Notes under the pieces: model-generated
Database searches by the model: none
Told to the model about the DNA's origin: nothing
Seen by the model: the letters and a program-made list of their open reading frames with translations, nothing else
NCBI GenBank assembly: GCA_003140095.1
Contig: PLIU01000077.1
Coordinates: 1-43,620, forward strand
Source: Verrucomicrobiales bacterium
GTDB taxonomy: Bacteria > Verrucomicrobiota > Verrucomicrobiia > Limisphaerales > Palsa-1400
Length of the DNA stretch: 43,620 nt
Direction of reading: 5' to 3'
Program-made: the position numbers and the translations under genes
Part shown: positions 9,481-19,314 of the stretch, one piece after another
How positions within the stretch are numbered: the stretch's first letter is position 1
How the letters are laid out: each line of letters opens with the position of its first letter

Positions 9481-10161
9481 TCAGCCTAATGGTTCCATAC
9501 AGCCTGGCGGAGAGGCTCCAAAATGCGCGGCGTGGGATGCGTAGGCCGCGGCGTCCTCCAGCATCGCGGAAATCGTCGCGGCCATGGGGGCGGCTTTGGC
9601 CAGGCCGGAAAAAACAGCGCGGTCGCCGATGTTGCTGGTCAAAACAAAGGCGGGGCGTTGTGTGACCTGCAAGGCGTGAAATTCGGCGGTGCTGGCGCGC
9701 AGGCGTTTTTCTATTTCCGCGGATTGCGCTTTGGCCAGCAGCTTCTTGGCATCCAGACCCGCGGCTTTGGCGGCCACGCCCGCGGAGACTTTCCATTGGA
9801 GGATTTTTTGGCCTTCGCGCAAGGCGGCGGTGGCGATGGCCAGGCGGACGCGGTCGTCCGTCACGCCGAAATCCTTGGCTGCCTCGGGCACGCAGTTGGC
9901 CGCGAGGTATTCCTTCTGGCCGGCCTCAAACCAGCCGGCGCTGAGCATGAAGGGCGAGCGCATGACGGAGCCGCTGCGTCGGTAAAACCATTGCGATTGC
10001 TCCTTCGAGGCCGGGAGCGCGGATTCATCGAGGAGGGCGATGCGCCAACTGAATTCCACCGGTTGATGGGCAAAGCCGTGTTTGAGTTCCACCCACGCCG
10101 GTTCGGCCCAGTAACACCAGGAGGAGGTGACGTCCAGATAGTAAATGATTTTCACGTTCAT
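9481..10161 (-). CDS. DsbA-like thioredoxin-fold oxidoreductase
   Basis: MNVKIIYYLDVTSSWCYWAEPAW...; alternative upstream start at 10197 not favoured. Confidence 0.8.
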   Translation of the reverse strand: MNVKIIYYLDVTSSWCYWAEPAWVELKHGFAHQPVEFSWRIALLDESALPASKEQSQWFYRRSGSVMRSPFMLSAGWFEAGQKEYLAANCVPEAAKDFGVTDDRVRLAIATAALREGQKILQWKVSAGVAAKAAGLDAKKLLAKAQSAEIEKRLRASTAEFHALQVTQRPAFVLTSNIGDRAVFSGLAKAAPMAATISAMLEDAAAYASHAAHFGASPPGCMEPLG

Positions 10162-10321
10162 GGCGAACAACCTTAAGCAACGCGCCGAAATCGGCAATCA
10201 GTTTTGGCGCCGGTTTTCCTTCGTTTTTCCTCCTCGGGTTGCGCTTGACGCACAACATGCATTTCCTGTTCCCGACCATGCTGATCCATTGCCGCTTCTT
10301 ATCCTCCAGATCATTCCAAGG

Positions 10322-10340
10322 TAGGGTTTTACCCCATTGG
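10322..10340 (+). promoter_or_regulatory. Motif site A: TAGGGTTTTACCCCATTGG
   Basis: 38 nt upstream of the ferritin-like ATG; matches four other intergenic sites. Confidence 0.55.
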
Positions 10341-10377
10341 AAAGTCTCAGGCCATCGCTTAATGTTTTCTCACTATT

Positions 10378-10884
10378 ATGACAGGATTGAATATCACTCG
10401 CGAACAAATGATCCAACTGCTGAACGAAGACCTGGCGGGCGAATACCAGGCGATTATTGCCTACACGGTGTACAGCCAGGTGCTCAAGGGCGCCGCCTAC
10501 ACGGACATCGCGCGGGAGTTGGAAGCTCATGCTGGAGAAGAACTGGCTCACGCCATAAAAATTGCCAAACAGATTGATTATCTGGGCGGCATGCCGTGCG
10601 TGACGCCCAAGCCGGTTAAAACTTCCAATGACCCGGTCGAAATGCTGCGTGCAGATTTGGAGAATGAACGGAAAACGGTGGGCCGCTACCGCGAGCGCAT
10701 CCGCCAAGCCGAAGCGATGGGGGAATTCGCCTTGAGCGAGACCTTGCGGGCGATCATTTTGCAGGAGCAGGACCATGAAATTGATTTGAGCGCCGCGTTG
10801 GACATCAATGTGCCTCCCGCCATAAAGCCCGCCGAACACAACGGGCGCAGCCACCTGAAAGGCAACCATGCCTCAAGGCGATAA
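10378..10884 (+). CDS. Ferritin-like / bacterioferritin-type protein
   Basis: LLNEDLAGEYQAIIAYTVYSQVLKG..DIARELEAHAGEELAHAIKIAKQIDYLGGMP..; E...H di-iron pattern. Confidence 0.85.
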   Translation: MTGLNITREQMIQLLNEDLAGEYQAIIAYTVYSQVLKGAAYTDIARELEAHAGEELAHAIKIAKQIDYLGGMPCVTPKPVKTSNDPVEMLRADLENERKTVGRYRERIRQAEAMGEFALSETLRAIILQEQDHEIDLSAALDINVPPAIKPAEHNGRSHLKGNHASRR

Positions 10885-11050
10885 ATCCAGCTACACCGAC
10901 AAACAGAAGCGCCAAGCGGAGCACATCGAGGCTGGCTACGAGAAAAAGGGAGTCAGTGCGAAAACAGCGGAAGCGCGGGCATGGGCCACGGTGAACAAAC
11001 TCACCGGTGGCGGCAAGAAGAGCGGCTCCGGCCGGAAGAGAACCCATTAA
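10868..11050 (+). CDS. Small basic conserved protein (often annotated 'plasmid stabilization protein')
   Basis: MPQGDKSSYTDKQKRQAEHIEAGYEKKGVSAKTAEARAWATVNKLTGGGKKSGSG; overlaps the ferritin-like gene by 17 nt. Confidence 0.6.
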   Translation: MPQGDKSSYTDKQKRQAEHIEAGYEKKGVSAKTAEARAWATVNKLTGGGKKSGSGRKRTH

Positions 11051-11054
11051 AATT

Positions 11055-11351
11055 ATGGCAGCCCTAACCACCAAACAGGTCAGTCTTCACTTGAAGGCCG
11101 TTCCGAGTTGGTCAAAGCGCGCTCAAGCAATTGTTCGGACGTTCAAGTTTGAGGGATTCCTCAATAGCATCGATTTTGTGAACCGGATCGCCAGGAAAGC
11201 TCAAAAAAGCAATCACCATCCGGACATCGATATTCGATTTAACAAGGTGACGCTGAGGCTCTCGACGCAGGATGAGGGTGGAATCACCGCCAAGGATTTT
11301 TCCCTTGCCCGCCAGTGCGATGTAGTTCTCTCCAAATTTTTCACGTCCTGA
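11055..11351 (+). CDS. phhB: 4a-hydroxytetrahydrobiopterin dehydratase (pterin carbinolamine dehydratase)
   Basis: W...A.AIVRTFKFEGFLNSIDFVNRIARKAQKSNHHPDIDIRFNKVTLRLSTQDEGGITAKDF. Confidence 0.88.
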   Translation: MAALTTKQVSLHLKAVPSWSKRAQAIVRTFKFEGFLNSIDFVNRIARKAQKSNHHPDIDIRFNKVTLRLSTQDEGGITAKDFSLARQCDVVLSKFFTS

Positions 11352-11438
11352 CGACCGCGGATCCCTGTTCAGGCCATAAAGTCCTGGGCGTCACGGAAAG
11401 ACAGAAGGCGAGTGTTGACTATCAAGCGACTCAAAGGT

Positions 11439-11460
11439 TATGGGTGGAATACCCCATAGC
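11439..11460 (+). promoter_or_regulatory. Motif site B: TATGGGTGGAATACCCCATAGC
   Basis: 74 nt upstream of DUF4142 ATG; inverted repeat ATGGG..CCCAT. Confidence 0.55.
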
Positions 11461-11533
11461 ACGCATTCCGTCAGCCGTGTATGTTCTTTGGTAATGTCGA
11501 AAACAAATAACAATAATTAACGGAGATTTACTC

Positions 11534-12118
11534 ATGAATGCGAATACACAATTACAGCAGACGGTTGAGCAAAACAAGCCGGGGCTGAAACTCATTTCCA
11601 AATCAGCCTCAGCCACACTGGGCACGGCTTTAGTGGCGGTGGGACTGTTGATGACGCCCGCACGCGCAAACGCGGGGCCGCCGGTCTGCGCGGCCGACAA
11701 CAACTTTATCCAGTCGGCCGCCCAAGGGGGCATGACCGAGGTTAAATTGGGTGCGCTGGCTTCCACCAGCGGGACGCGCGAGGATGTCAGGGAATTCGGC
11801 CAGAGGATGGTCAAGGATCATACCAGCATCAATGGCGACTTGAAAGCGCTGGCCACGGAAAGAGGCGTATCCTTGCCCGACAGCCTGGATTCGGAACATC
11901 AGGGGATGGTGGACAAAATGTCGGCCCTGTCAGGTTCGGACTTCGACAATGCCTATATCTCCTGTATGATCAAAGACCACAAAACGGATGCCAAGGCCTT
12001 TAAAGCCGAATCTGCCGCAACGAAAGACACGGATATCAAAAGCTTTGTGGATAAAACCATTCCGGTTGTGCACGAGCATTTGAAGCTCATCACGGCCATG
12101 AACAAACAGCGGTCTTAG
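11534..12118 (+). CDS. DUF4142 domain-containing exported protein
   Basis: AAQGGMTEVKLGALASTSGTREDVREFGQRMVKDHTSINGDLKALA...; upstream GGAG. Confidence 0.85.
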   Translation: MNANTQLQQTVEQNKPGLKLISKSASATLGTALVAVGLLMTPARANAGPPVCAADNNFIQSAAQGGMTEVKLGALASTSGTREDVREFGQRMVKDHTSINGDLKALATERGVSLPDSLDSEHQGMVDKMSALSGSDFDNAYISCMIKDHKTDAKAFKAESAATKDTDIKSFVDKTIPVVHEHLKLITAMNKQRS

Positions 12119-12206
12119 GCAAGCGTTCCCTGTAACGCAGTTTTCAATCCAAGACCATGTAGACCTTTCCCATCGTCATCTAGGGTTGGGGGCGTAGTGG
12201 CTGGCT

Positions 12207-12431
12207 ATGCCGCGAAGGAAGGTGGTTGCTTTGACGCAGAAGAATCATGAGTGCCAGATCGTGTTGGCCTCCGGAAATCAAGTGCCCAGTTCCATGGATG
12301 GGACCACTCCAATTCCTGCCACCACAAAATCTGTGAATGGCGGGATTCATGTCAATAAATTCCTTGAGACTATTATACCGGGCGTCTGGGCTGCTGGTGA
12401 TGTAACCAACTACCCCGATCATTGCCAATGA
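12207..12431 (+). pseudogene. 3' remnant of a FAD/NAD(P) pyridine-nucleotide oxidoreductase
   Basis: GGIHVNKFLETIIPGVWAAGDVTNYPDHCQ* matches the C-terminal FAD-binding 'PGV(W/F)AAGDV' motif; upstream domains absent. Confidence 0.4.
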
Positions 12432-12491
12432 AAGCTAAGATAACTGCAAGGCACTTTCCTGTTGTTTGCGTCGTCCACTCCGCTTGTTCTT

Positions 12492-14117
12492 TTATTTGGG
12501 GCTGGCGCGCCGGAGTGTTTCTAGCACTTTCATTGCGGCATTGTGACCCGGGATGCCGCTGACGCCGCCGCCGCGGCGGGCGCTGGCACCACAAAGGAAG
12601 ACGTTCGGGAATTCCGTCTCTACACCCCACGAGCCGGCCGCTTCGGGTGTTTCGGCGAATGGAAAAGCCAACGCGCCGTGAAAGATGTTTCCCCGAAAGT
12701 GACCCAGTTCTTCCTCGATATCCACGGGGCTTTTGGCTTCCAGGCACGGTGCGCCGTTCCGCGCGAGGGCCAGACAATCCTCAATGGGTTCGGCGAGCCA
12801 ACGATTCAATCCGGCCAGACACTTGTGTTTGACAGCTTGGCGCATGGTTTCGTTTTTGGTGCGGAACAGACGCCACGGCGTATCCAGCGCGAACAAGGTC
12901 ATGGCGTGGAAACCCCGTGCGCGCAGTTCGGCGGATAGAATGCTGTCGTCCGTGAGCGTGTGACAATATACCTCGCACGGAATTCGGTCGGGCAGGCGCA
13001 AGTCCGATGCTTGCTGGCAGCTCGTCTTCATTTGCTCATAACCTTCGTCGATATGAAAAGTGCCGCAAAACGCCGTGGCCGCGTCCGCCAGCGGTGCCAG
13101 GAGCCGGGGCAACCGGCGCAAGAGCATGTTGATTTTGAAGACCGATCCCTCATGCGTGGCATCGGGCTGGTAGGGCCGTCCCAACAGGCCGGCCAGGATG
13201 TTCAGGCCAAAGTTCAGAAGAACGAACCGTGCTTCCACGGTCTGCCGTTGCTTGCCCATCTCAAACTCGATTGTCCGGGTGTAGCTTGTCAAGTCGAGCG
13301 TTCTCAAATGAACGTTTGTCATCATGCTGGCGCCGTGCCGTGCCGCAGCCTGGGTCAATTCATGCGCGACCCTGCCCATTCCGCCCACGGGCACCTTCCA
13401 TTCACCGGTCCGATTGCCGATGGTATGATAGAGGAAGCAACGATTTTGCAGGAGGGATTCATCGTGCGGATGGGTCAAGAGACCGATCTTGGCATCGGTG
13501 AAAACGACCCCGCGCAGCAGATCGTCCTGAAGGCGCCTTTCGATGGCGCACCCCAGAGGCTCCTCGACCAAACTGCGCCACGCCTCGCGATGCAATGGAT
13601 CCAGCGTGAAGCGGCGGCGCAATTCGTCTTTGGCAGGAAGAGGGCTTAGCATCGTATCCCAGACTTGGCCGGCGAACGCCTGGGAGAGCCGGTAGAAGTC
13701 GCGCATGCGGTCGAATTCAACGTCGCTGCCGGTCAGCGCGCGGAGCGAGGCGCGTCCGGCGTCCTCCGAATGGTTGCTGAGCAGGCAAGCGCCCGGCACT
13801 CCGTTCCGGAGGTACGGGGTGAAGGAGGCGGTGGCGCGGGTTCGCAACTCAAGGTTGAGGCTCAACTCACGAATGATTTTCTCCGGGAGCAGGCTGACCA
13901 GATAGGCATAGCGCGAAAGCCGGGCGTCGTAATCCGGAAAAAGGCGCTGCGACGTGGTCGCGCCGCCGATGTAATCATTCTTCTCCAGCACGAGCACACT
14001 CAATCCCGCGCGGGCCAGATAAGCCGCCGCCACCAAGGCGTTATGGCCCGCGCCTAAAATGACGACATCATATTTGAATTTCACCCGCTGCCATGATCTG
14101 CCACAAATTGCCCGCAT
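12492..14117 (-). CDS. FAD-dependent NAD(P)-type oxidoreductase, phytoene desaturase/carotenoid isomerase-like
   Basis: YDVVILGAGHNALVAAAYLARAGLSVLVLEKNDYIGGATTS (Rossmann) and C-terminal NVFLCGASARRGGGVSGIPGHNAA. Confidence 0.85.
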   Translation of the reverse strand: MRAICGRSWQRVKFKYDVVILGAGHNALVAAAYLARAGLSVLVLEKNDYIGGATTSQRLFPDYDARLSRYAYLVSLLPEKIIRELSLNLELRTRATASFTPYLRNGVPGACLLSNHSEDAGRASLRALTGSDVEFDRMRDFYRLSQAFAGQVWDTMLSPLPAKDELRRRFTLDPLHREAWRSLVEEPLGCAIERRLQDDLLRGVVFTDAKIGLLTHPHDESLLQNRCFLYHTIGNRTGEWKVPVGGMGRVAHELTQAAARHGASMMTNVHLRTLDLTSYTRTIEFEMGKQRQTVEARFVLLNFGLNILAGLLGRPYQPDATHEGSVFKINMLLRRLPRLLAPLADAATAFCGTFHIDEGYEQMKTSCQQASDLRLPDRIPCEVYCHTLTDDSILSAELRARGFHAMTLFALDTPWRLFRTKNETMRQAVKHKCLAGLNRWLAEPIEDCLALARNGAPCLEAKSPVDIEEELGHFRGNIFHGALAFPFAETPEAAGSWGVETEFPNVFLCGASARRGGGVSGIPGHNAAMKVLETLRRASPK

Positions 14118-14158
14118 GGCAAGGCCCCAGCCGTTGCTCAAATGTGTTGGTATTAAAT

Positions 14159-14482
14159 TTAGTCCCGAGCGCGCCGCGGCGAGCGAAACGCCAGCCAGAT
14201 GGTGGAAACCAAGCTCGCGGTTTTGAGGATCGTCTGTAACCAGGAAGGTTTCGGCTCGGGGGGCGCGGACTTGCGGCGCCGGTAGGCCGCCAGGCCCGCC
14301 ACCAGCACAGCGGCGGACGAGGCGATCGAAGCGAAGGACTTGGCACGGCCGGCGACCGACCACACTCCCTCTGCCAACGTCTCCCATTCCTGAACCAATT
14401 GGGCGCGATTGAGTTCGCTTTCCGCGATCAACAATTGCTTGCGTGATTGGAGCGGGTTCAGGCGAGGACTTTTTCCAGGCAT
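14159..14482 (-). CDS. YqjK-like small protein
   Basis: LQSRKQLLIAESELNRAQLVQEWETLAEGV..RAKSFASIASSAAVLVAGLAAYRR; position after yqjD/yqjE-like genes. Confidence 0.5.
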   Translation of the reverse strand: MPGKSPRLNPLQSRKQLLIAESELNRAQLVQEWETLAEGVWSVAGRAKSFASIASSAAVLVAGLAAYRRRKSAPPEPKPSWLQTILKTASLVSTIWLAFRSPRRARD

Positions 14483-14847
14483 GCGCGATCCTTTCGAAGT
14501 TGCTCCAGTGTGGCGGAGAGTGTCTGCCAGTCCCGCAGAAGTCCGGTCAGCCGCCACCAAAGACAAACTCCGGCTGCTCCGTAGAGGCCGGTCAAGCTCA
14601 GGAGGGCAGCCACGGGTGCGCTTGGCCACAACCAAAGGACGATGGCGGCGCTCAGTGTCATGCCCGCGAGCAGACCGAACACCGCCACGCCAAGGGCCAA
14701 AAGGAAAGCGCGCAGGAGCCCCTCGCGCTCCTCCTGAAGTTCCACCCTTAAGAGTTCGAGCCGATTTTCCCCGATGGTCAGCAAGCGCCGCGCAAAATGT
14801 TTGGAGTTCGTGGCCAATTCGCTGAAGCCGGCAGTGGATTCTGCCAT
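14458..14847 (-). CDS. Phage-holin-family / YqjE-like membrane protein
   Basis: LLTIGENRLELLRVELQEEREGLLRAFLLALGVAVFGLLAGMTLSAAIVLW; two TM hairpins. Confidence 0.7.
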   Translation of the reverse strand: MAESTAGFSELATNSKHFARRLLTIGENRLELLRVELQEEREGLLRAFLLALGVAVFGLLAGMTLSAAIVLWLWPSAPVAALLSLTGLYGAAGVCLWWRLTGLLRDWQTLSATLEQLRKDRACLEKVLA

Positions 14848-14854
14848 AACCTAA

Positions 14855-15160
14855 TCAATCATGGTTGCGGGAGCACCGGCGCGCAGCCAGATAGCCGATG
14901 AGCGCACCGACACCCAAAGCGATGGCTATGGCTTGATAGGGGTGTTCATGCACAGCCTCGTCAGCCACTTTGGCGCCTTGGACCGCTTTGTCCCGCACAC
15001 GTCCCGCGAAGTCCTTGGCCCTATCCAGCGCGGCGGCGAGGCGCTTGCGGGCTTCCCCGACTTTGTCTCCGGCCACGTCGGCGGTGGCGGCCAATAAGGC
15101 GCGCGCATCTTCAGCGAGCGAGCCCACGTCAGGACTGGTTTCTTCTGTATGTTTGTTCAT
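14855..15160 (-). CDS. DUF883 / ElaB-YqjD-like membrane-anchored protein
   Basis: LAEDARALLAATADVAGDKVGEARKRLAAALDRAKDFAGRVRDKA..ADEAVHEHPYQAIAIALGVGALIGYLAARR. Confidence 0.82.
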   Translation of the reverse strand: MNKHTEETSPDVGSLAEDARALLAATADVAGDKVGEARKRLAAALDRAKDFAGRVRDKAVQGAKVADEAVHEHPYQAIAIALGVGALIGYLAARRCSRNHD

Positions 15161-15175
15161 ATTTTTCTCTCGTTT

Positions 15176-15349
15176 CTATATGTTTGTGTTTTTCATTGGT
15201 GAATTATCCTCATCGGCCAGATGATTCGCTTCCGGGGAGCGAGGCGCGTTGGGAACCGGCTTGCTCCCACAAAACGGGATGGGCGCGGTTTCTCCGGCCA
15301 GCGGATCGGGCATCCATTGGACGCCCAGCGCCAGGCTGTATTCACGCAT
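15176..15349 (-). CDS. Possible small ORF, no recognised family
   Basis: MREYSLALGVQWMPDPLAGETAPIPFCGSKPVPNAPRSPEANHLADEDNSPMKNTNI between motif site C and the DUF883 gene. Confidence 0.2.
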   Translation of the reverse strand: MREYSLALGVQWMPDPLAGETAPIPFCGSKPVPNAPRSPEANHLADEDNSPMKNTNI

Positions 15350-15401
15350 TTGGAAGAGTGTTCCATTTCCCACCGCCACAATGCACCGGAGAGCTGGCGG
15401 G

Positions 15402-15420
15402 TGCCATGGGGTATAACCCT
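15402..15420 (-). promoter_or_regulatory. Motif site C (minus strand AGGGTTATACCCCATGGCA)
   Basis: Upstream of the DUF883-YqjE-YqjK cluster, motif oriented toward it. Confidence 0.5.
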
Positions 15421-15482
15421 AAGTGCTGATGGGCATAAATACGATGCCATCATCCTATTTATGGCCATCGTCACTTAGGGTT
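15415..15482. repeat. Long imperfect inverted repeat: 27-nt arms (24/27 complementary), 14-nt loop
   Basis: aaccctaagtgctgatgggcataaata / tatttatggccatcgtcacttagggtt. Confidence 0.8.
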
Positions 15483-15637
15483 CAAGAAATTATGAAACGT
15501 TTCGTTCCGCGAAACTCGATCACGTGCAGCTCATTGGCGAGCCGAACAATTCCTCCGCCCCTGCGTTCGCCCAGGCCTGGTAAAACCAGCCACGAAATCG
15601 CCGAAGGTCAATGGCTTTGTTCTGAGAAGGGCTTTGA

Positions 15638-16426
15638 TCACGTGAGGCACTTTCGATGGGCGGGTTGCGCTCCTTGTTTTGGCGGCGGTTCCTCCGCAGC
15701 GAACGTTTCCATAACCGCCTGGAGCTTGTCCGGTTGGAGGAGGTCTCCCACGACTGGAAGGCCGTCCTGCATGGTTAAGGCCATTTTTTCGAGTCTGATT
15801 TCGGTGCCGGTACTAGCTGTAATCGCACTTGCTGCGGACCGAAAAGGTGACAGCGATGGGGCGAGCGGGATTGTCCTGGGATTGGAGGAGGAATTCAGGA
15901 ATTCCCCGTCTTGCTCCGGCTCCTGGCCTTGGATGTTGGCCGGCAGACCCAAGGGCGACTTGCCTATGGGGACGCCTGCGCGCAGGACGTTCTTGACCGT
16001 GTCCAGCAGCGCATCCAGGGCAAAAGGTTTCCACAGCGTGGCCGCACATGGAAGCGACAAGTTTTCGGCCGACTCGTGATCGGGCCAAGTTTCCGCGACA
16101 AGGACGACCGGCAGGTCCATACGGGCGGAACGCAGCTTCTTGATCAGTTCATCGCCGGTCAGGTTCGGCATCTCATTCTCGGTGATCAGAAGATTGTAGT
16201 GGCGGGCCTGAAGTGCCTCCCAGGCGGCCGCGCCATTTTCGGCGAGGTCCACGCGGCAGCCGGGACCAGCCAAAGCATCGGCGTAGAGAAGCCGAAGATC
16301 GCTGTTCTTGTCCACCACCAGAATGCGGCAGCGGGAATTTACCGGGCCTGGCGGTGGCGCGCCTTCCGGCGCAAGGGTTTGTGAATTTTTGTAGGTGTTC
16401 ATGGTGCGAGACACGGTGTTGCTCAT
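15638..16426 (-). CDS. Receiver-domain protein with degenerate phosphorylation site and about 100-aa uncharacterised C-terminal extension
   Basis: RCRILVVDKNSDLRLLYADAL..YNLLITENEMPNLTGDELIKKLRSARMDLPVVLVAE..ATLWKPFALDALLDTV; start overlaps upstream kinase stop. Confidence 0.75.
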   Translation of the reverse strand: MSNTVSRTMNTYKNSQTLAPEGAPPPGPVNSRCRILVVDKNSDLRLLYADALAGPGCRVDLAENGAAAWEALQARHYNLLITENEMPNLTGDELIKKLRSARMDLPVVLVAETWPDHESAENLSLPCAATLWKPFALDALLDTVKNVLRAGVPIGKSPLGLPANIQGQEPEQDGEFLNSSSNPRTIPLAPSLSPFRSAASAITASTGTEIRLEKMALTMQDGLPVVGDLLQPDKLQAVMETFAAEEPPPKQGAQPAHRKCLT

Positions 16427-17739
16427 AGGTTGACTCCTTTCAATTGAATCCAGAATTTGCTGCCCTGGCCGACCTCCGATTCGACGCCCATCCGGCCGCC
16501 CATACGCTCCACCGCCTTGCGGACGATGGTCAGGCCCAGGCCCGTGCCTTCGTAGGCGGTGGGGTGGTCGATCCGAGCGAACATCTGGAAGATGCGGACC
16601 TGATCTTTTGGGGCGATGCCGATGCCGTTGTCCTCGACCCACAGCCGGACGTCCGCCCCCATGGCTTGGGCCCGGATTTTGACCCGGGGTTTGGCTCCCG
16701 GCACGATAAATTTGACGGCGTTGGTGAGCAGGTTGGAGAGGCATTGCACCAGGCCCACCTCGGTGCCCATGACTTTGGGCAGCGCGCCTTCGATTTGAAT
16801 TTCGACCTGGCCTGTCTGCAACTGCGGGTAAGTTTCGATGACTTGGCGGACCAAGGAGTCCAGATCAACTGCTTCGATTTTTACTTCGCCGCCGAGCACC
16901 ATGGTGTAGGCCAGCACTTCCTGAATCAAGGTGTCCAAGCGGTTTGCCGCCACGTCGATCTTTTCCAGATATTTGATTCCATCGGCGTCGAGTTGGGTCG
17001 AATGATCTTGCAAAAGAATCTCGGCGAAACCCCGCATGGCCGAAAGCGGAGAGCTCATATCATGGGAGACGCTGAAGGAAAAGGATTCCATTTCAGCGAT
17101 CGTTTGGCGAAGCTGAGCGGTGTGTTCGGCGACCTTTTGGCGCAACTCGGCGGCTTGCCGGCTGATTTCATCTTTGGCGGCGAACAATTCCTGCTCGACT
17201 TGCTTGCGCGCGGTAATGTCGCGCACGTTGCATTGGATGACGAGGTGCGTGCCTTCTTGATAGAGGTTGGCCTCCACTTCCACTTCGCGGGTCCGGCCCG
17301 TGCTGCTCTGGAGAGGCAATTCCTTGTAGCAGATAAAATTCTTCTTGCGCAAGACGCGAAACATCTCTTCACCGGCGTGCTGGTCTTTGAGCAGACCGAT
17401 TTCCCAAAGCTCCTTGCCCACAAACTCCTCCAGTGTGGAGCCGAGCAGTTCGATCATAAACGGATTGGCGTCCGTGATCTTGCGCGTGCCGGGATCGAGC
17501 AGCAGAACGCCGTCGCGCGCCGATTCAAATAGCCGGCGGCAACGCATCTCCGAAACGCGCAAGGCGGCCCGCGCTGCTTCCTCCAAAACCTCCACCGATG
17601 AGGGCACGCCGCCCAGAGGCAAGGCCGGGGCGGGTGGTTTGGAAATCCCGGCCCGTCCGGCGCCGCGGACTTTCTTGAGGGGGGCGGCCGTCGATTGGAG
17701 GAGGGACTTTTTATTATTCGCCAAATGGATCGTATGCAT
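16423..17739 (-). CDS. PAS-domain sensor histidine kinase
   Basis: CRRLFESARDGVLLLDPGTRKITDANPF (PAS); FSVSHDMSSPLSAMRGFAEIL (H-box); DNGIGIAPKDQVRIFQMFAR, GTGLGLTIVRKAVERMGG. Confidence 0.92.
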   Translation of the reverse strand: MHTIHLANNKKSLLQSTAAPLKKVRGAGRAGISKPPAPALPLGGVPSSVEVLEEAARAALRVSEMRCRRLFESARDGVLLLDPGTRKITDANPFMIELLGSTLEEFVGKELWEIGLLKDQHAGEEMFRVLRKKNFICYKELPLQSSTGRTREVEVEANLYQEGTHLVIQCNVRDITARKQVEQELFAAKDEISRQAAELRQKVAEHTAQLRQTIAEMESFSFSVSHDMSSPLSAMRGFAEILLQDHSTQLDADGIKYLEKIDVAANRLDTLIQEVLAYTMVLGGEVKIEAVDLDSLVRQVIETYPQLQTGQVEIQIEGALPKVMGTEVGLVQCLSNLLTNAVKFIVPGAKPRVKIRAQAMGADVRLWVEDNGIGIAPKDQVRIFQMFARIDHPTAYEGTGLGLTIVRKAVERMGGRMGVESEVGQGSKFWIQLKGVNL

Positions 17740-17766
17740 AACAGCCTTTCTCTCTCTACGAGGTGT

Positions 17767-18900
<1,134 letters not shown>

Positions 18901-18909
18901 AAATTCTTT

Positions 18910-19314
18910 CTACCTTGGGCTGCTGGTTGTTTGACGCTCGCTGGCCGAGGCAATGAAGCGCGTGATGGTCTCCGCGAATGTTCGGGTTTGTATGGGCTTG
19001 GTCAGATAACCATCGCAGCCAGCACTGAGGGCAATTTCCTTGTCGCCCTTCATGGCGTGGGCGGAGTGTCCGACGACGGCCAGGTGGCGTGTGGCGGGGT
19101 TGGCTTTGAGAGCTTTGGCCGCGGCCAGTCCATCCATGCCGGGCAAACCCAAATCCATCAGCACCAGATCCGGGGAAATCTCCCGCGCCATCCGCAACCC
19201 TTCTTCAGCCGTCTGCGCCGAAAAAACAGCGAAGCCGTTTGCCAGCAACAGGTCGGTGGCCAGCTCAAGGTTTAGTAAGTTGTCCTCGACGATGAGTATT
19301 CTTTTTCGGGTCAT
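18910..19314 (-). CDS. Single-domain response regulator (DivK-like)
   Basis: RILIVEDNLLNLELATDLL..PDLVLMDLGLPGMDGLAAAKAL..GHSAHAMKGD..GCDGYLTKPI. Confidence 0.88.
   Translation of the reverse strand: MTRKRILIVEDNLLNLELATDLLLANGFAVFSAQTAEEGLRMAREISPDLVLMDLGLPGMDGLAAAKALKANPATRHLAVVGHSAHAMKGDKEIALSAGCDGYLTKPIQTRTFAETITRFIASASERQTTSSPR

Noticed and set aside
15494-15515. gaaacgtttc / gtttcg..cgaaac palindromes after the signalling array
   Set aside because: Short stems without a T-tract; insufficient to call a terminator.
16427-16744. N-terminal extension of the 15638..16744 ORF
   Set aside because: Arg/Pro/Gly-rich out-of-frame reading of the upstream kinase's ATPase domain; the real start is at 16426.
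16444-17532. 362-aa plus-strand ORF
   Set aside because: Antisense shadow of the PAS histidine kinase.
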